Below, piece after piece: positions 41,550 through 53,367 of a DNA stretch of 64,000 nucleotides (position 1 is the first letter of the stretch; every line of letters starts with the position of its first letter). Both the position numbers and the translations under genes were made by a program. Origin of the DNA: Massospora cicadina (Eukaryota > Entomophthoromycota > Entomophthoromycetes > Entomophthorales > Entomophthoraceae); the NCBI GenBank assembly GCA_022478985.1, contig JAKSZP010000001.1, positions 558,001 through 622,000 of the forward strand, in the 5' to 3' direction. The notes below the pieces were generated by a model. That model was not told where the DNA came from, searched no databases, and saw only the letters and a list, made by a program, of their open reading frames with translations.

Positions 41550-44500
41550 ATGGGGGAAACCTTCACTTTAGGGACGTTGAATATCGCTGGACTCAAGGCC
41601 TCGCCATCCCAGGCTAGGAAACTGAGTTTTTTACAACAAAATTTACCCGTGGATATCCTGGCCATCCAGGAGTCCCACTGTCCACAAGGTTCCGAGGAGG
41701 CTTGGAAAACAATGCTCCTACCATCCCTATCTTTTTGGTCAGAGCACTGTGGGGTGCTAATTTGAAAAATAATTTTTTCAAATTTTTATCATCAGAAACC
41801 TTCCTCAATGGCTTAGTCCTTGTTGTCACTTTCTCATGGGCTGACATAATACACGCTATCATCAACATCTATGCCCCAAACAGTGCATGAGAGCGTCAGG
41901 AATTTTTCTTGTCAGTCAAATCCCTCCCGCTACCCCCAGACCCTTTTGTAGTCAGTGACATGAACTGTTGGCTAAATACACCCACAGACTGGTGGCCTTC
42001 CTCCTCCCACGCCCCCCAGGGCCACGTTGAACTTTGTTTACTAAAGGCCACCCTTGAGCTAATGGATGTGCTGCCGTAGCAAGCCCCACTGCTCAAAATC
42101 ATGATGCACCCCCACTTCCACAATGGCCAATTAAGGTCCATGACCCGCATTGACCTTATCCTTACACCGGCGAAATTCCAACCCCACATATCCCACTTTA
42201 AAACAACAAAAAATGGAATTCTCCGACCATCAACTGGTCTTGATAACCTACCACCTACCTGTCACAGCTGCTAAGGCCCCACATTAGTGCAAAATCCGCC
42301 CCCCCCGAGCTCGTGTCACCAGGATTTTCCACTTGGGTGGAATCAGCAACTTTGGCAAAAGAGTTAGTGACACCATTTTTCGCGGACCCCATTTCCACAT
42401 GGGCAACTTTCAAAGAAGATACCATCTGCCACTCTCGCTACCTCTCTTCCAGATGCTCATGAGCCACATAGGCTGTCATTTCACGTGCTCTGGCAGAGTT
42501 GGCACACCTGGAGTCCAACATCCCGGCTACAGGATACAGCTCTGCATAGGGCTGGAAGTGGGCGGAGGCAGCTGCCCACCTCAACGCGCTTGAAAGGCAG
42601 CACAAACATCGAGTTTTTGTTCAGTACAGGGCTAAACGCATCACAAAAGGTGACAAGTGCACCGAATATTTTAAAAAAAATTTGCACCATGCCAGAGCGT
42701 GGCCTGCACACAGGTGTGAAGATCAGATGATTCCATTGCAGATATGCCAGCTGAAGTGGCAATCAAAACACAAAAGTATTACTTTGAGTTGTACCAATTT
42801 GATCCAATTCAGCCAGCCGAAGTGGCAGAATTTCTTGACCAAGCCCACATCCGCACCGTTTTCCAATACCCAGAAATAATGAATTTGATTACTCCGAACA
42901 AATTATGGACAGCCATTCGCGGTGCACCAAACCAAAAATGCCCAGGCCCAGATGGCATTCCATATGAATTCTACAAAAAGTACTTCAAATATATATCCCT
43001 ACTACTGCTTGCCTCCCTTAACCAGAGCCTTCTGTATATGAGCCTCCTGCCAGGAGGACAAGAGGCCTTCACCGTCACACTATTCAAGAAAGGGGACAAG
43101 CTAGACTTAGCCAACTGGCGCCCCATTTCTTTAACTAACATGGATACAAAAATTTTAACAAAAATCATGGCTAACCATTTAGGGATTGTAGCATCTGCCA
43201 TCATCTCCCCAGAACAGTTCAGTTTCATACCCAGAAGGTCAATTTGGGACAACGTACTCTGTGGCCAACATGTGCCAGTCCACAGCCTCTGGGGCACTTG
43301 CATTCTTGGACCAACAGAAGGCCTATGATAGAGTAAACTGGGAATACCTCAGGGCCTGCCTCCATCAATTCCGCTTAACCCCTCGCTTCATCAACTGGGT
43401 ATTGCTGCTCACAGAATCTGCAACAATGGCAGTGCGTGGCCCTGGCTTCCTAACGGAAGTAGTCCGCCCTCAAAGGGGCTTGCGACAAGGGGACCCCCTT
43501 AGCCCACTCTTATACAACTTCAGCCTTGACCCACTACTTCAAAACGCAAATGCCCAACTCACCGGGGTCCATGTGCCAGGCCAAGCCCCAGTCAAGATGA
43601 TGGCGTTTGCAGATGACTGCGTGGTTGGGGTGTCTAATAATAAAGATGCACGCGCACTTGAAGCTCTCATCCAGGAGTATTCCCGGGTTAGTAATACTGC
43701 ACTGAACGCCTCCAAAACTGAAATCATCCTCATTTCTTGGTATCATAACTGCTGGGCCCCTGCAACCAGCGCCCAGCCCGGCCCATCTGCTCAAACACGC
43801 GCTCGCCCTCCCAGCTCACCCCACACCGCCCCACTGTTGCTCCCCTTTGTGCCACGCCCTACCATAGGGCAGGTCCGCCATCTGGGCATGTGGGTAGAGG
43901 CAGGCGGATATGCATCAGCAGTAATGGAGAGTTGTATTTTAGACAATGTGACGAAGTGCATCGCCTCCTCTCAGAGCCCACCCTACTTCCCTTACTGGCA
44001 AGGTCTTTTTGGCCAACTCTATGCTCCTCTCCAAAGTCTGATTTAGAGCCCATGCCATCCCCTTCTCCCCAAGCTTCTTCAAATCCTTGCATGCCCTGCT
44101 GCAAGGATGGCTATGGTCAGACCGCCCTCCACCAGTATGGTTAGAGGTCATGTTTGGCCCTCATCAGCATGGTGGCATGGGCCTGCTTGACTTCAGAGCC
44201 CATGCGGCCAAGATCTTGGGTACCTGGATTGCAGCCATCACTGCCCCTACACTCCCCTCCCAACACTGGTCCCGCGCAGCCCACTCCAACTTCTCCCGCG
44301 CCTTGGGCCTCAACAATCCATCGAACCCCCACTCCCTGATGAAATACCTGGCTTCACACCCATCGGCCACAGGTCCTCACGGTACTAAAACCCACTAAAA
44401 ACGAATCCTCCTCTCCATGCGGAGCGCTGAGTGTAGAATTCATATTAGCGGACATACAACCTGAAGAGGCCGCCCCTCACCTCAGTTCACACAAGAGGTA

Positions 44501-45064
44501 CAGGGGCTACCCATCCATGATGGCGTGATCCTCACACGGCCCCATGTCCTATCCAGGGTGGATTACCTGGATATGATGGACATCCCTTACTCCATTGAGA
44601 CCCAAAAAACTATCTGGAAATACGCATCCCATCCTCTGTTGCAGCCTCAAATCCGTTCCCATGTGTGGCGATGCCTGAGGCGGGTGTACCGTACAGCTGA
44701 GCGCTCTAACGCTTTACACTCATCCTGCGTCGTGTGTGGCCAGTATGGAACGCTGTTCCACCGCCTGGAGAAGTGTCCTACCTCTAAAGTGATATGGCGC
44801 GAAGTTCAACGTCTGCTGGGCCAGGATCAAATACATCCCTTCAGCCTGTCAAGAGACATGTTTGCCCTATCAATGGCCTCCCCCCTTCTACCCTCCCTCC
44901 GTGCTCTGGTGGTTGCAATCGCCATGTGGACTATCCACACGATTGTCTTGGATGCCATCGCAGGCTCCACCCCCACCCTCCCAGAAGCTGTCCACAGATT
45001 CTGGTCTCACTTGGTGGACAACTTTCAAGTGTGGATGTTTGGATACCTCCCACCATGCCGCTGA
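41550..45064 (+). pseudogene. LINE-1 copy 3 ORF2: endonuclease, RT, zinc finger
   Basis: Endonuclease: MGETFTLGTLNIAGLKASPSQ, DILAIQESHCPQGSEEAW, NIYAPNSA followed by a stop at 41888, and SDHQLVL in a shifted frame near 42225. RT: CPGPDGIPYEFYKKYF (42940-42987), FKKGDKLDLANWRPISLTN, FLDQQKAYDRVNWEYL, GLRQGDPLSPLLYNF, and AFADDCVVGVSN with FADD at 43606-43617. The C-terminal frame 44525-45064 has CVVCGQYGTLFHRLEKC (44726-44779) with the finger His present. Frame changes near 41760, 42240, 42600-42740, 43260, 44040 and 44400. Confidence 0.92.
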
Positions 45065-45302
45065 CAGCTGGTCTCCTCATGGTTCCCAGTTTGGTTCATC
45101 AAATTAGACCCCTTCCTTCACACGTGTTCAATTGTGGCTACGGCCCCTTCACACGTTCCCTCCCCCTCCCCATAAGTGGCGTTCCCGCTGGCAACAAGAG
45201 ATAGCATCACTTCTCTGGGGTGCCTTCCCTGTTACTACATTTTGTCTCTTTCAGGTCAAATTCGGAAGTGTCCGTCCCATGGTCAGCCTTCCCCGCAATA
45301 AA

Positions 45303-45947
45303 TCAAAAGAAAATTGGCTTAAAAAGGTAATAATTAATTACAGAAATACTTTGACTCCTCAGTTGAATTTGAGGAGTATAATATCGCAAGGATTGGAACC
45401 TCCGTAAGGCAAGAAGATTTTACCCATTGATGATTGGGTGTGAGTTAACCAATCATTACCATCTGAGTCTAACCACTGTTAAGGTGCAAAGATTTTACTC
45501 AAGGATGATAGGGTAAAAATTAGCCAATCATTACCATCCGAGTCCAACCACCGCCAAATTACCCAATCATTACCATCTGAGTCTGACCACCACTGAGGTG
45601 AAAAGATTTTACTTGTTGGTGATTGGATACAATCTATCAAATCGTTACTGCACAGTTTGGTTTTGCCTCCAAAAATTTTTTATCTTCAATCTGATAGGCC
45701 AAAAGCCTATATTCCAATTTAGATAACTGAGCTTTGAATTCTTTTGCCTTAAATACCCCTGGTCTCAAAAGTTGAACTAGTTTAAATAGGAAAAACTAGC
45801 ATTGAGAAAGGGACCTTTCCTGGTTTTGCCCTGCCTGAATAATAAAAAACATAAAAAACTTTAATAAGTGTTATTTTATACTTTTATTCAAAATTAAATT
45901 TCTCACTTTAAAAATATTATTTGTGGCATCCATTGGCGGATCCCACA
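45303..45947 (+). repeat. 5'-truncated LTR of the B family
   Basis: It aligns with the B LTR from about its base 197 (AATCAAAA-TTGGCTTAAAAAGG, compare 9132) to the end (GGCATCCATTGGCGGATCCCACA). It has the B tandem array with one additional short unit, and many substitutions. After it comes CTTGGACTGAGCTGC, which is not the B primer site. It may be a solo LTR or the 5' LTR of a lost element. Confidence 0.85.
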
Positions 45948-48071
45948 CTTGGACTGAGCTGCAAAGGGTGAGGTTGGATTAAAATTTATTGTGTCCCAAG
46001 GGCCAACTTTAAGAACATGTCTGAGAGTGTATCAAGAGTTTCGCCATGGGTGCAAACAATTTACCTAAAAGATTGACGCTACAGCAGGAGTCATCAGAGG
46101 AAAATTTTCTCAATGATGTTTATTATAATCTAAGTGACAGTTGTTTGGTGCCAAATCTGCGTGTAGTAGACTTTCTAAGCATAAAGTCAGTCTCAAAAAT
46201 CAGGAGAGCTGAGGTTAGTAAGCTAACTTTGATACTCACTATTGGAGTAGCATTATTAAACCTGAGTGAGATCATGTTTTTCCTCATAGGCATATGATGA
46301 TGAAGCGTATGTGAAAGTGTATCATGGAGAGGATTACTTTGAACTCTTGGTGAGTGAGGAGGATAATATTTATTCAAGGCCCCATAACCTTGAATTAGAA
46401 ATGTATTTTTACAAACCTGCTTGAGTGCTCCAAGGTTACCGCTAGAAGGCATAAAATGCCTTTATTTTTTATAAGATGATCTTCACCCATAGTGACGATT
46501 GAAGCTATTGATAAAAGTCTAGAGGATCACCTTTTATTCATTGAAGAGTATAACGGGAAGATATTTTTCTCTGAACTATTATAGAGAGCGCTTAGAATAT
46601 AATAATAACATGTTGTTTAATATAGAAAAAGTATAGATAATTGAAGGCTCAACTGTATACTAAACCTGAATCTACCTCAATTTGACCAGTTACTCAGTTG
46701 AGGACTCCATTACTATCTGATTAACTGACTGCCACACAATCTATCTGATGCGTGCTACCATATAAAGAAGATCTAAATTTAAAACCTTACTTTATTACCA
46801 TGTACACACCTGGAGAAAGAAAAATTGTGGGTTCATATAGATGTCTAAGAGCAGCTTATAAGGCGCCAGCAACTTCCAAAAGGCTCGCCACATTAAAAAG
46901 TGTATGATTTAAAAGGCTTAGGAGATGCATAGCATGAGCCTACAACCTGGACTGACTAGAAATGAAGTTATCAGATCCTTCTCTCAGCATCTAGTAGTGA
47001 ACAAGCTCTTCAAAACATGTAGTTATAGTTCCTTTATATAAAAAGCTAATAATGAGTCATTAGCAAGCTACGCTTTTTTTACTACCTCAAGGAGCAACAG
47101 TTGTGGACATTGGGAACTATGAATTTACATACAGCGAAATTACTGCTGCTAAGTTTATTGGAAATGCATCCGACCTTAAAATTGCAAATGGCTTTCACAG
47201 TAAAGAAAGACGTCCCTAAAGGCTCTTAAACAACCTTTAAAACTTATAAGGGACATATAAACGGAGCACAAGGCCACAGAAAACCCCACTTTCTGGATTA
47301 TAAAAACTTATACATTACTAATAAAATAGGCAACAAAGCAAAGCTTAAGAATCCTATACCACTAGAGCGCTCTCCCTATCAAGAGCTGGACTGAAATAAG
47401 GGCCACCAACCTGGGCAATTCTACTGAGCTTGTCCACTATCAGACGCTGAAAAGAAGACTATTCCTAAAGAGGATACCACCAACGCTGTCAACTGGGTGT
47501 ACCTGCATACTGAGGGTGAAGACAATCACGAGGATGAATATTTAACCAATACTAAATATCATTTTTTGGGGTCACCTTTAGTGGTGGCTTTTCGTGCTAT
47601 GTTAAGAGTCAATGGCATTTGTGAAACTAATTCAAGTGAAACCTACATAGCAAAAGAGAACCCGCTTATCTAGTTTATTAACTCAGGTCAAGAAGAATTT
47701 TAGCTGGTGATGGCTACCTTCAAGAACTTGTAATCAGGCAAAAAGGATACTAGCAAATCTACAATGAGCGCTTAGGCACTGAGACCTTTAAAGAATCCGC
47801 TACTGAAGTTCTGACCACTGGAAACCCCTTTATAAGTAGTGTGATAAAACTGGAAGTGGTTAAACCAAAAAGCTTACGTCAAAGCTAGGTTGGACACCAT
47901 GGCTCCAGTCAACATAGTATAATTCTTGGCATAACAGTCCTCTTGACTGACACAAAAGTTTAAAAATAAACCAAAACCGTAAATTAGTGAAGAGTCAAAA
48001 AATGAAAGATGTGTTGAATATAAAATATTTTAATGAGTTAGAAAAGCGTTAGTATTTATAGGTGATGGGTG
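45948..48071 (+). pseudogene. Region X: decayed coding-like sequence of unknown origin
   Basis: None of this 2.1 kb matches the other elements by eye. It holds several stretches that read like protein but in broken frames: 46046-46424 (described separately), DKSLEDHLLFIEEYNGKIFFSELL near 46510-46580, YTPGERKIVGSYRCLRAAYK near 46803-46862, VVDIGNYEFTYSEITAAKF near 47102-47160, and NKGHQPGQFY, stop, ACPLSDAEKK near 47397-47455, followed by NAVNWVYLHTEGEDN and GSPLVVAFRAMLRVNG. I do not recognise the protein. The NKG---GQFY-ACPL piece faintly resembles a GRF zinc finger. It could be a dead host gene or an unfamiliar transposon. Confidence 0.4.
46046..46424 (+). pseudogene. Possible two-exon gene remnant in region X
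   Basis: Exon 1 at 46046-46213 begins MGANNLPKRLTLQQESSEE and ends SKIRRAE. A candidate 76-bp intron (46214-46289) has donor GTTAGT, a pyrimidine-rich acceptor TTTTTCCTCATAG, and phase 0 on both sides. Exon 2 (46290-46424) reads AYDDEAYVKVYHGEDYFELL and ends at TGA, giving 100 codons. The first frame also stays open through the intron to 46295, so splicing is not required. No strong branch site is seen near the acceptor. Confidence 0.3.
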
Positions 48072-48608
48072 TGTTGAGAAATTGTTATTACTGGACAATA
48101 AACTATATATTCTGGCACATCGATGAATCCCCCTCTTGGGTTGGGACCATCTAGTACTAAAAAAACTTTATATTCTGGCAGATCGTAAATTAGTTTTGAT
48201 ACTAGCCTCAAGATTAAGCGGAGTTTATATTGATGTGAAGCAAATTGACTGTAGTATCAAATAGTCCAGCAAATTGAGGGAATACCTCAAAACCTCAAGG
48301 TGGACAAAAAAACTTATAAAATGCAGCATGTAGGAGATTACTAAGCAGAAGGGTGAAATTAGCCAAGAATACTGAGATATGAGTTAAGTATAAGAATGAG
48401 AGGAGGAAGTTTTTTACTAGTCTGTGGATAGGTTCTGAATTTTTTATATTATAAGAAAAGTGTTGAATGGGGCAATTGCTCCATACCTTATATATATTTG
48501 TTTTTATTAAGAATTGGCAATCTGCAAATCGTTCATTCCATTGCTCAGTGTTAATTATCCTGTTCAACCAGCTCAGTAGATTTGACCCATATCACCAAAA
48601 AGTTAACA
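48072..48608 (+). repeat. 5' LTR of element G
   Basis: It starts TGTTGAGAAATTGTTATTACTGGACAATAA, matching the 3' LTR start at 62615, and ends AGTTAACA. It contains retroposon R2 (48118-48163), so the original length was about 475 bp. Confidence 0.8.
48118..48163 (+). mobile_element. 41-nt poly(A) retroposon, copy R2
   Basis: The body 48118-48158 is identical, base for base, to R1 (12192-12232), followed by A residues. Flanking 17-bp duplication AACT(A/T)TATATTCTGGCA at 48101-48117 and 48164-48180 with one mismatch. The 5' end is the same as in R1, so both are full-length copies of a short RNA and not random truncations. Confidence 0.85.
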
Positions 48609-48667
48609 GTGGTGCTCATGACAGGGTGGCCACTGGTCAACTATAGCACAGATGGCACTAGGGCATC

Positions 48668-50673
48668 ATGGGAGCCCTCACTCTTAAAGCCAAAAATCTA
48701 ATCAGATTTCATGATCATTACGCCGGGGAAACAATGGAGTTATCCAACAAAGAACCAGCAATTTTCACGATGATGGAGCTAGGGTATGAGGATACTATGA
48801 TAGAATTGCAGTTAGGCGCTTGTCCCTCGTTGGTGTCAGATCAACAGGACAGGTCCAAGAACGTAACCCCTCGGCAAATTCAGGGTAATATTGAATGGCT
48901 TTTTCAAGGTTACCGCCTTTATGAAGATAACGTAGGGGAACATGCACTGAGTCTGTTTTATAACTAGCTGGAACAAGAATCTCATTATGTGTTATATTTT
49001 TTATCTTGACGCTACCACCATGGGACTGTCTCAAAGGCTTAGCACACATGAAGCTAAGGAATACTTGGTTGCATATGTTCAGCCTTCAATCTGCCAACCT
49101 CTGAGTGCTTGGCCCAACATAACATTGATATCATAGACATCATGCGGTTTATCCAAATGCAACAGATAAACTCATCTTTACTTGACCTCCTCAACCACTC
49201 TTTCTCAGAGATCCAGGGGGCACTAGCGCAAGTGAATAGTCATGTCATGGATGTCCGCCATTGCTTGGACACATTTGTTCCACATATTTAATCATGAGTT
49301 ACCCTGACTAATAGGAGAATTGTTAGACCAGCACGGGCTTTTAGCTTAATGGATTTAGGATGTCGCTACGCTGTCTAGTAACACCAAGCGCTTCATGATG
49401 GAGATTGCAGAATGGGTTAAAGGTATTGTAACAGCGGTAGCTCGGATTTTAGATTGGGTTACCATGGCAGAGAGGAAGATGACTGATCACTCTGACTCCA
49501 TGGCAGTTAAATTTGTCAACATTGGCTAAGTGGAGCAACCAGTAGATGTTTGGCCATACAGATAGCTCCTTTTAGAAATCCTCCAGATACAGCCAGTTGC
49601 TGGGTCATATTTATCACTTGGAGAGTGCCATTCAGGCATCTTAAGCCAAGCTTTAAATTTCCATTCATTGAGATGGTGGAGTATGCGGATATGCAGGTTG
49701 CGCTTGAATAACCTTTGATGGTCCAATGAGGAGCTGATGCGGGATTGAGCCAATCCAGTTAATCAAAAGGAAAAAGACTGACAAATGAGTGACACCAGAT
49801 GGCAGAACGCGAGAATTCAGGGCACATTTGAGGATGTTCTCTCATGGCTTCAGGCAATAGAATGTAAACTGGACTCAAAGCAGGAATTCTGCCGCAAAAT
49901 GAAATTGAGTTCAAAGCACTTTAATAGGGGGTGCAAGACAACCAGGGTTGGTGCTATTTGGTCAAAGATGAGCAAATAATTGATAAACATTTTGCTGAAC
50001 AGACTGGTAAAGTGGGAAAGGGTGCATTCAGCAGCGAGTCTTAAGAAGAATGATATGGATCTTCCTGTAAGTACCCCCTGGGGTCATACCAATTCTTTTA
50101 CTCAATCCAATATCACCCTGGTCCACTTTGGCGGATTCAAGTCCCATCACACGACCCTATTCTTGTCAAGAAGGAGAATTCCCCTTGCCCTTTCTGAACT
50201 TCTTTCATCTGTTTCTCACATTCAAAGCCTAGAGAAAGGTAAGTTGTTTGGATCAATAAGTTACTGCCTTTCAGTCATGATGAGAACATGCACAGATATT
50301 TTAAATGGTACAAATTTGCTGTGGAAGGGCATCAGATTGTTGGAAAGCAAAGCGTTGCTATATGCTCTACATATTATGAGCGCTGAACAGGTCACTTGTC
50401 ACCTTTAAAGTAGTTCTGTATCACACCAAGAGGTGAAAGATACTGTGCTCCATCTTTTGGGGGCGCAGTAAAGATGGTGCAGCGCAAGACCAAATTTTTG
50501 GAAATACATTTTCAAAAAAGCAAGTCCCTGGTGGAGTTTGGAGAGCAATTCACAATTGAAGCTTATGTGTTAGTGAGCTAATATATTAACCAACGAGGAT
50601 GTAGGCATAGACATGACTGCAACAGTCAAACCATATCATGAACTGCATAATGCTATTTATCACGTACTAAATG
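48668..50673 (+). pseudogene. Element G gag, 5' part
   Basis: The N-terminal frame 48668-48967 (MGALTLKAKNLIRFHDHYAG, then NIEWLFQGYRLYEDNVGEHAL) is preserved; the homologous stretch in C is at 28930-29160. Further open pieces are 49109-49291 (QINSSLLDLLNHSFSEIQGAL), 49785-49979 and 49980-50408. Near 50270-50400 a shifted frame reads NMHRYFKWYKFAVEG, the capsid segment shared with C. It is cut by element H at 50673, within HNAIYHVLN. Confidence 0.75.
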
Positions 50674-51559
50674 TGTCATGCTTAAATGACCTGATAATAG
50701 GCGCCAACCCTAAGGATAAGGCTGGGTGACAGGAGTTCCAGAAGGTGAAACTTCAGGCCCTACCTGACCTCAAGCACACCTTGGACCAATGCTGGGTACA
50801 AGCTAAATATGCCCAGTTGGTACTAGTGTGGTGCAAAACACCCAGACCCTTGTATTAGCTCAGGCGTTAAAACGGACGAGCTAATTTTAAACAATGGTGG
50901 TATTATTCAGTTGATCAGGGATTGGAGGTTCAAAACCTATTGCATTTATGAAAACACGCGCTTGGGTAGATTAAAACTTCAATTGATTACATGAGTGAAG
51001 TCATTTTCAGGGTATACTACCTTTTTGGATGGAAGCATGCGCCTATTGGTGCATCAATGTTTGGGACCACTTCTGCAGACCCAGAATTACCTCACCGATT
51101 TCTATATATGTTTGTTTGTGACAAACGTTCCTCATTGATTAACTTTTCACAATAAATTTTCCCATTATCTTACATTTTATTTTTACTTGGATGAACCTGT
51201 GTGCAGACCTCTTCAAGAAGGTCTCAAACAACTTTGGCCACTAATTTTTCACAGTTAACTAAAGTCTCAGGTGCACCGTTGGGCCGCCCCAGTCCCCTCC
51301 AGATTGAGGCACCCAAGCCACCTGCACATATTTACATCTGGTTATGGACTCACTTTTGGGATCCACCCAAGCTTTGTTGTTTCTTTCCTATCTCATAATG
51401 TATACCGCGTTGTACACCCTTGCCTTAGGTCCCTTCTACTCTGGCACCATACACGGTACCCTGGTTCCTATTTTATCAACGGCTAGTTCCCTGGTGGTGG
51501 GGGTTTGCATCCCATACCACCTATATTGGAATGAGAGAGTTACAGACAATTTCTTAACA
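50674..51559 (+). repeat. 5' LTR of element H
   Basis: 886 bp. TATATAT at 51103-51109 is followed 31 bp later by ATTGATTAACT (51134-51144), the position of the candidate self-primer. Frames at 51201-51820 that look like a hydrophobic protein cross the LTR end and are not genes. Confidence 0.9.
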
Positions 51560-51561
51560 AT

Positions 51562-51572
51562 AGTCGACCAAC
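51562..51572 (+). promoter_or_regulatory. Candidate self-primer binding site of element H
   Basis: AGTCGACCAAC starts two bases after the LTR. Its reverse complement agrees at 8 of 11 positions with GTTGATTAACT at 57917-57927 in the 3' LTR, and the three differences are transitions. It shares GACCAAC with the A and mini-A sites. Weaker than the A case. Confidence 0.45.
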
Positions 51573-52328
51573 CCTTTTACTTTGTATGCATCAGAATTAT
51601 TTGTGTGGGACTTATGTGTAAACTGGGTGCGCTGGCCGTTTGTCACTGCCACAATGGTGCTCAACACAGTTTTCTTGTTTGGTTTTTTATTAGTGCATTT
51701 TTAGCTTATTCTAGCAACTACCAACTGGGAAGTGCCCACCCTTCCTGCTTGTACCTGGTGGTCTTAGACTTTTTGATCCTGTTGTTGCGATTCTCCACCT
51801 TTCTCCTGAGATTTACTTGAAAATTCACCAGTTTTGGCTTCCCTCATGCTAAAAGTTTCTTTGGATGATAACAATTTTGTCTAGTTCTCGTCCACGTTTG
51901 CAGGGATTGGTTTTCAATATTAGCTGTCTCCAGATGTGGCTGACTGTGTTTTTCGGTCTTCTGCACACATATGCTTTTGTGGCAATCAATGGAGGGTTTG
52001 GAGAATGTCTTGGAGCAATGTCGTCCTGATGGAGCGTCCATCCATCCCTTATATGAGTTCTTTTCTCTGTGTCAAGCTGGTTAAACCCGGTAAAAGTATA
52101 TCTGAATGAATTTTGTGAGAAAGCCCAGGCCCCACTGCTGCCTGACATTGTTAAAATGTTGTTTCTCCAATATACTTGGACCTCTCTATGAGAAACCCCC
52201 TAGTTTAGAAGTCGCCCCTTTCCAAATCTGATCACTGATTGAAGCTCTTTAGGTGGTTTCCTGCCTTAACCCAGAAGGGGCCATGTAATTTGGCCATCAT
52301 GGTTTCACCCAGGTTGGCTCCTGTAAAT

Positions 52329-53103
52329 ATGGGTCTTAAAAAGTCACACACGTCCCTCAAAATGAAGGAATCTAATACTTCTAAACCTTCAGGTTCCACC
52401 AAATTTTAAGCTGAACGGGGGTCTAGCCCCAAGTCTAAATTAAATGTTTCAGAAGATTCTTCTGCAATGATGTCACCTGCAGCAACCCCTATAAAAGCTT
52501 CGTCCATGACTAGTGATATTCCCCTGAAGCGTGAAGACCTCCCCACTGATTCCCTCCCCATTTTAGCAGAAGTCAAGGGTCCAGAAGCGTCTAGACCTGA
52601 ACTTAACCAAAAATGGATCAATTATAACGGGTTTTCTTCGCAATGCATTACCGTGGTGCAAGCCAAAGCATCTATTAAGGGCTTGGGGGTAATGGCCCTG
52701 GATAACTAATTACTTTGGACCCTCAGAGCAGTTATGTGGTTGCTAAATCTGAAAACGCGTTTTACAACATGAATGTTATATCACAAAACGAGCTGCTTAT
52801 TAGCTGTCAAAGCTTGGACAAGGACCCTATTTCAGTATATCAAATTACCCCTGAGAACCCTCGTTTGACCCCTACCATGAATGCAGCACTCAGGAGGTGA
52901 AAAAAAAACTTTGTTTCAAATATGATGATATTTATGCACCTGCAGAAGATATGGTGGTATATGTGGCCTCAGTAGTAAGAGTGGCCAACTATCCCTCTCC
53001 ATTTTATGAATTAAAGACATACCCTTTAGGCTTGTTTAAGCCTGAGGAAAAATTTTCAGGTGAGGTGTTGGCTTTTTCAGCTTTGAATAAAGCCCATTCT
53101 TAA
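52329..53103 (+). pseudogene. Element H gag-like region
   Basis: The start MGLKKSHTSLKMKESNTSKP at 52329 is followed by a stop, then SEDSSAMMSPAATPIKASSM and LKREDLPTDSLPILAEVKG (52467-52709), and further frames 52715-52900 and 52897-53103. Low-complexity Ser/Pro/Lys composition fits a gag N-terminus or linker. I find no clear capsid motif or zinc knuckle. Bases 51573-52328 hold nothing I can identify. Confidence 0.45.
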
Positions 53104-53124
53104 TATTTTTGTCGACTGCTACCC

Positions 53125-53340
53125 TTTCATCCATTTTGGGTTAATAAGCTCAACTATTTAGGTGGATACAGGAGCCTCTGAGAATTTTATTGTCTAAGCC
53201 CTGGCTGACTACCTTGAGCTGAGTTATTTGCCTGGTGGTATGGTTAGAGGAGGGGCTAACCAAGGTATTCCAAAGCTTAAAATCATGCGGTCAGTGGACT
53301 ATCAAGTGGGCACCTATCATTTGTAAAACACTTCCAAGCT
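53125..53340 (+). pseudogene. Element H aspartic protease
   Basis: The frame reads STI, stop, VDTGASENFIV with the catalytic Asp codon at 53164-53166, then LADYLELSYLPGGMVRGGANQG. Asp-Thr-Gly-Ala-Ser is intact although stops flank it. No dUTPase-like segment follows; the RT frame begins within about 200 bp. Confidence 0.75.
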
Positions 53341-53367
53341 ATAAAAAACCTCCTGTACTCTATTACT

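Larger units (their letters stand above)
40041..45302 (+). mobile_element. LINE-1 copy 3, full-length but without TSD
   Basis: Plus-strand copy of about 5262 bp from GAATTTTCTCTCTCG to CCCCGCAATAAA. ORF1 at 40135-41484 and ORF2 at 41550-45064. Both ends are those of copies 1 and 2, so it is full length. The left flank is the F integrase; the right flank is the middle of a B-family LTR. No direct repeat of 10 bp or more joins the flanks, so a deletion or exchange accompanied or followed insertion. Confidence 0.9.

Noticed and set aside
47380..47480. GRF zinc finger in region X
   Set aside because: Only the NKG---GQFY-ACPL part fits; the other cysteines of the finger are not found and a stop interrupts. 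Kept as a hint only.
51344..51820. 158-codon hydrophobic membrane-protein-like frame
   Set aside because: It starts inside the H 5' LTR and crosses its end; the matching 3' LTR does not keep the frame. Coincidental.
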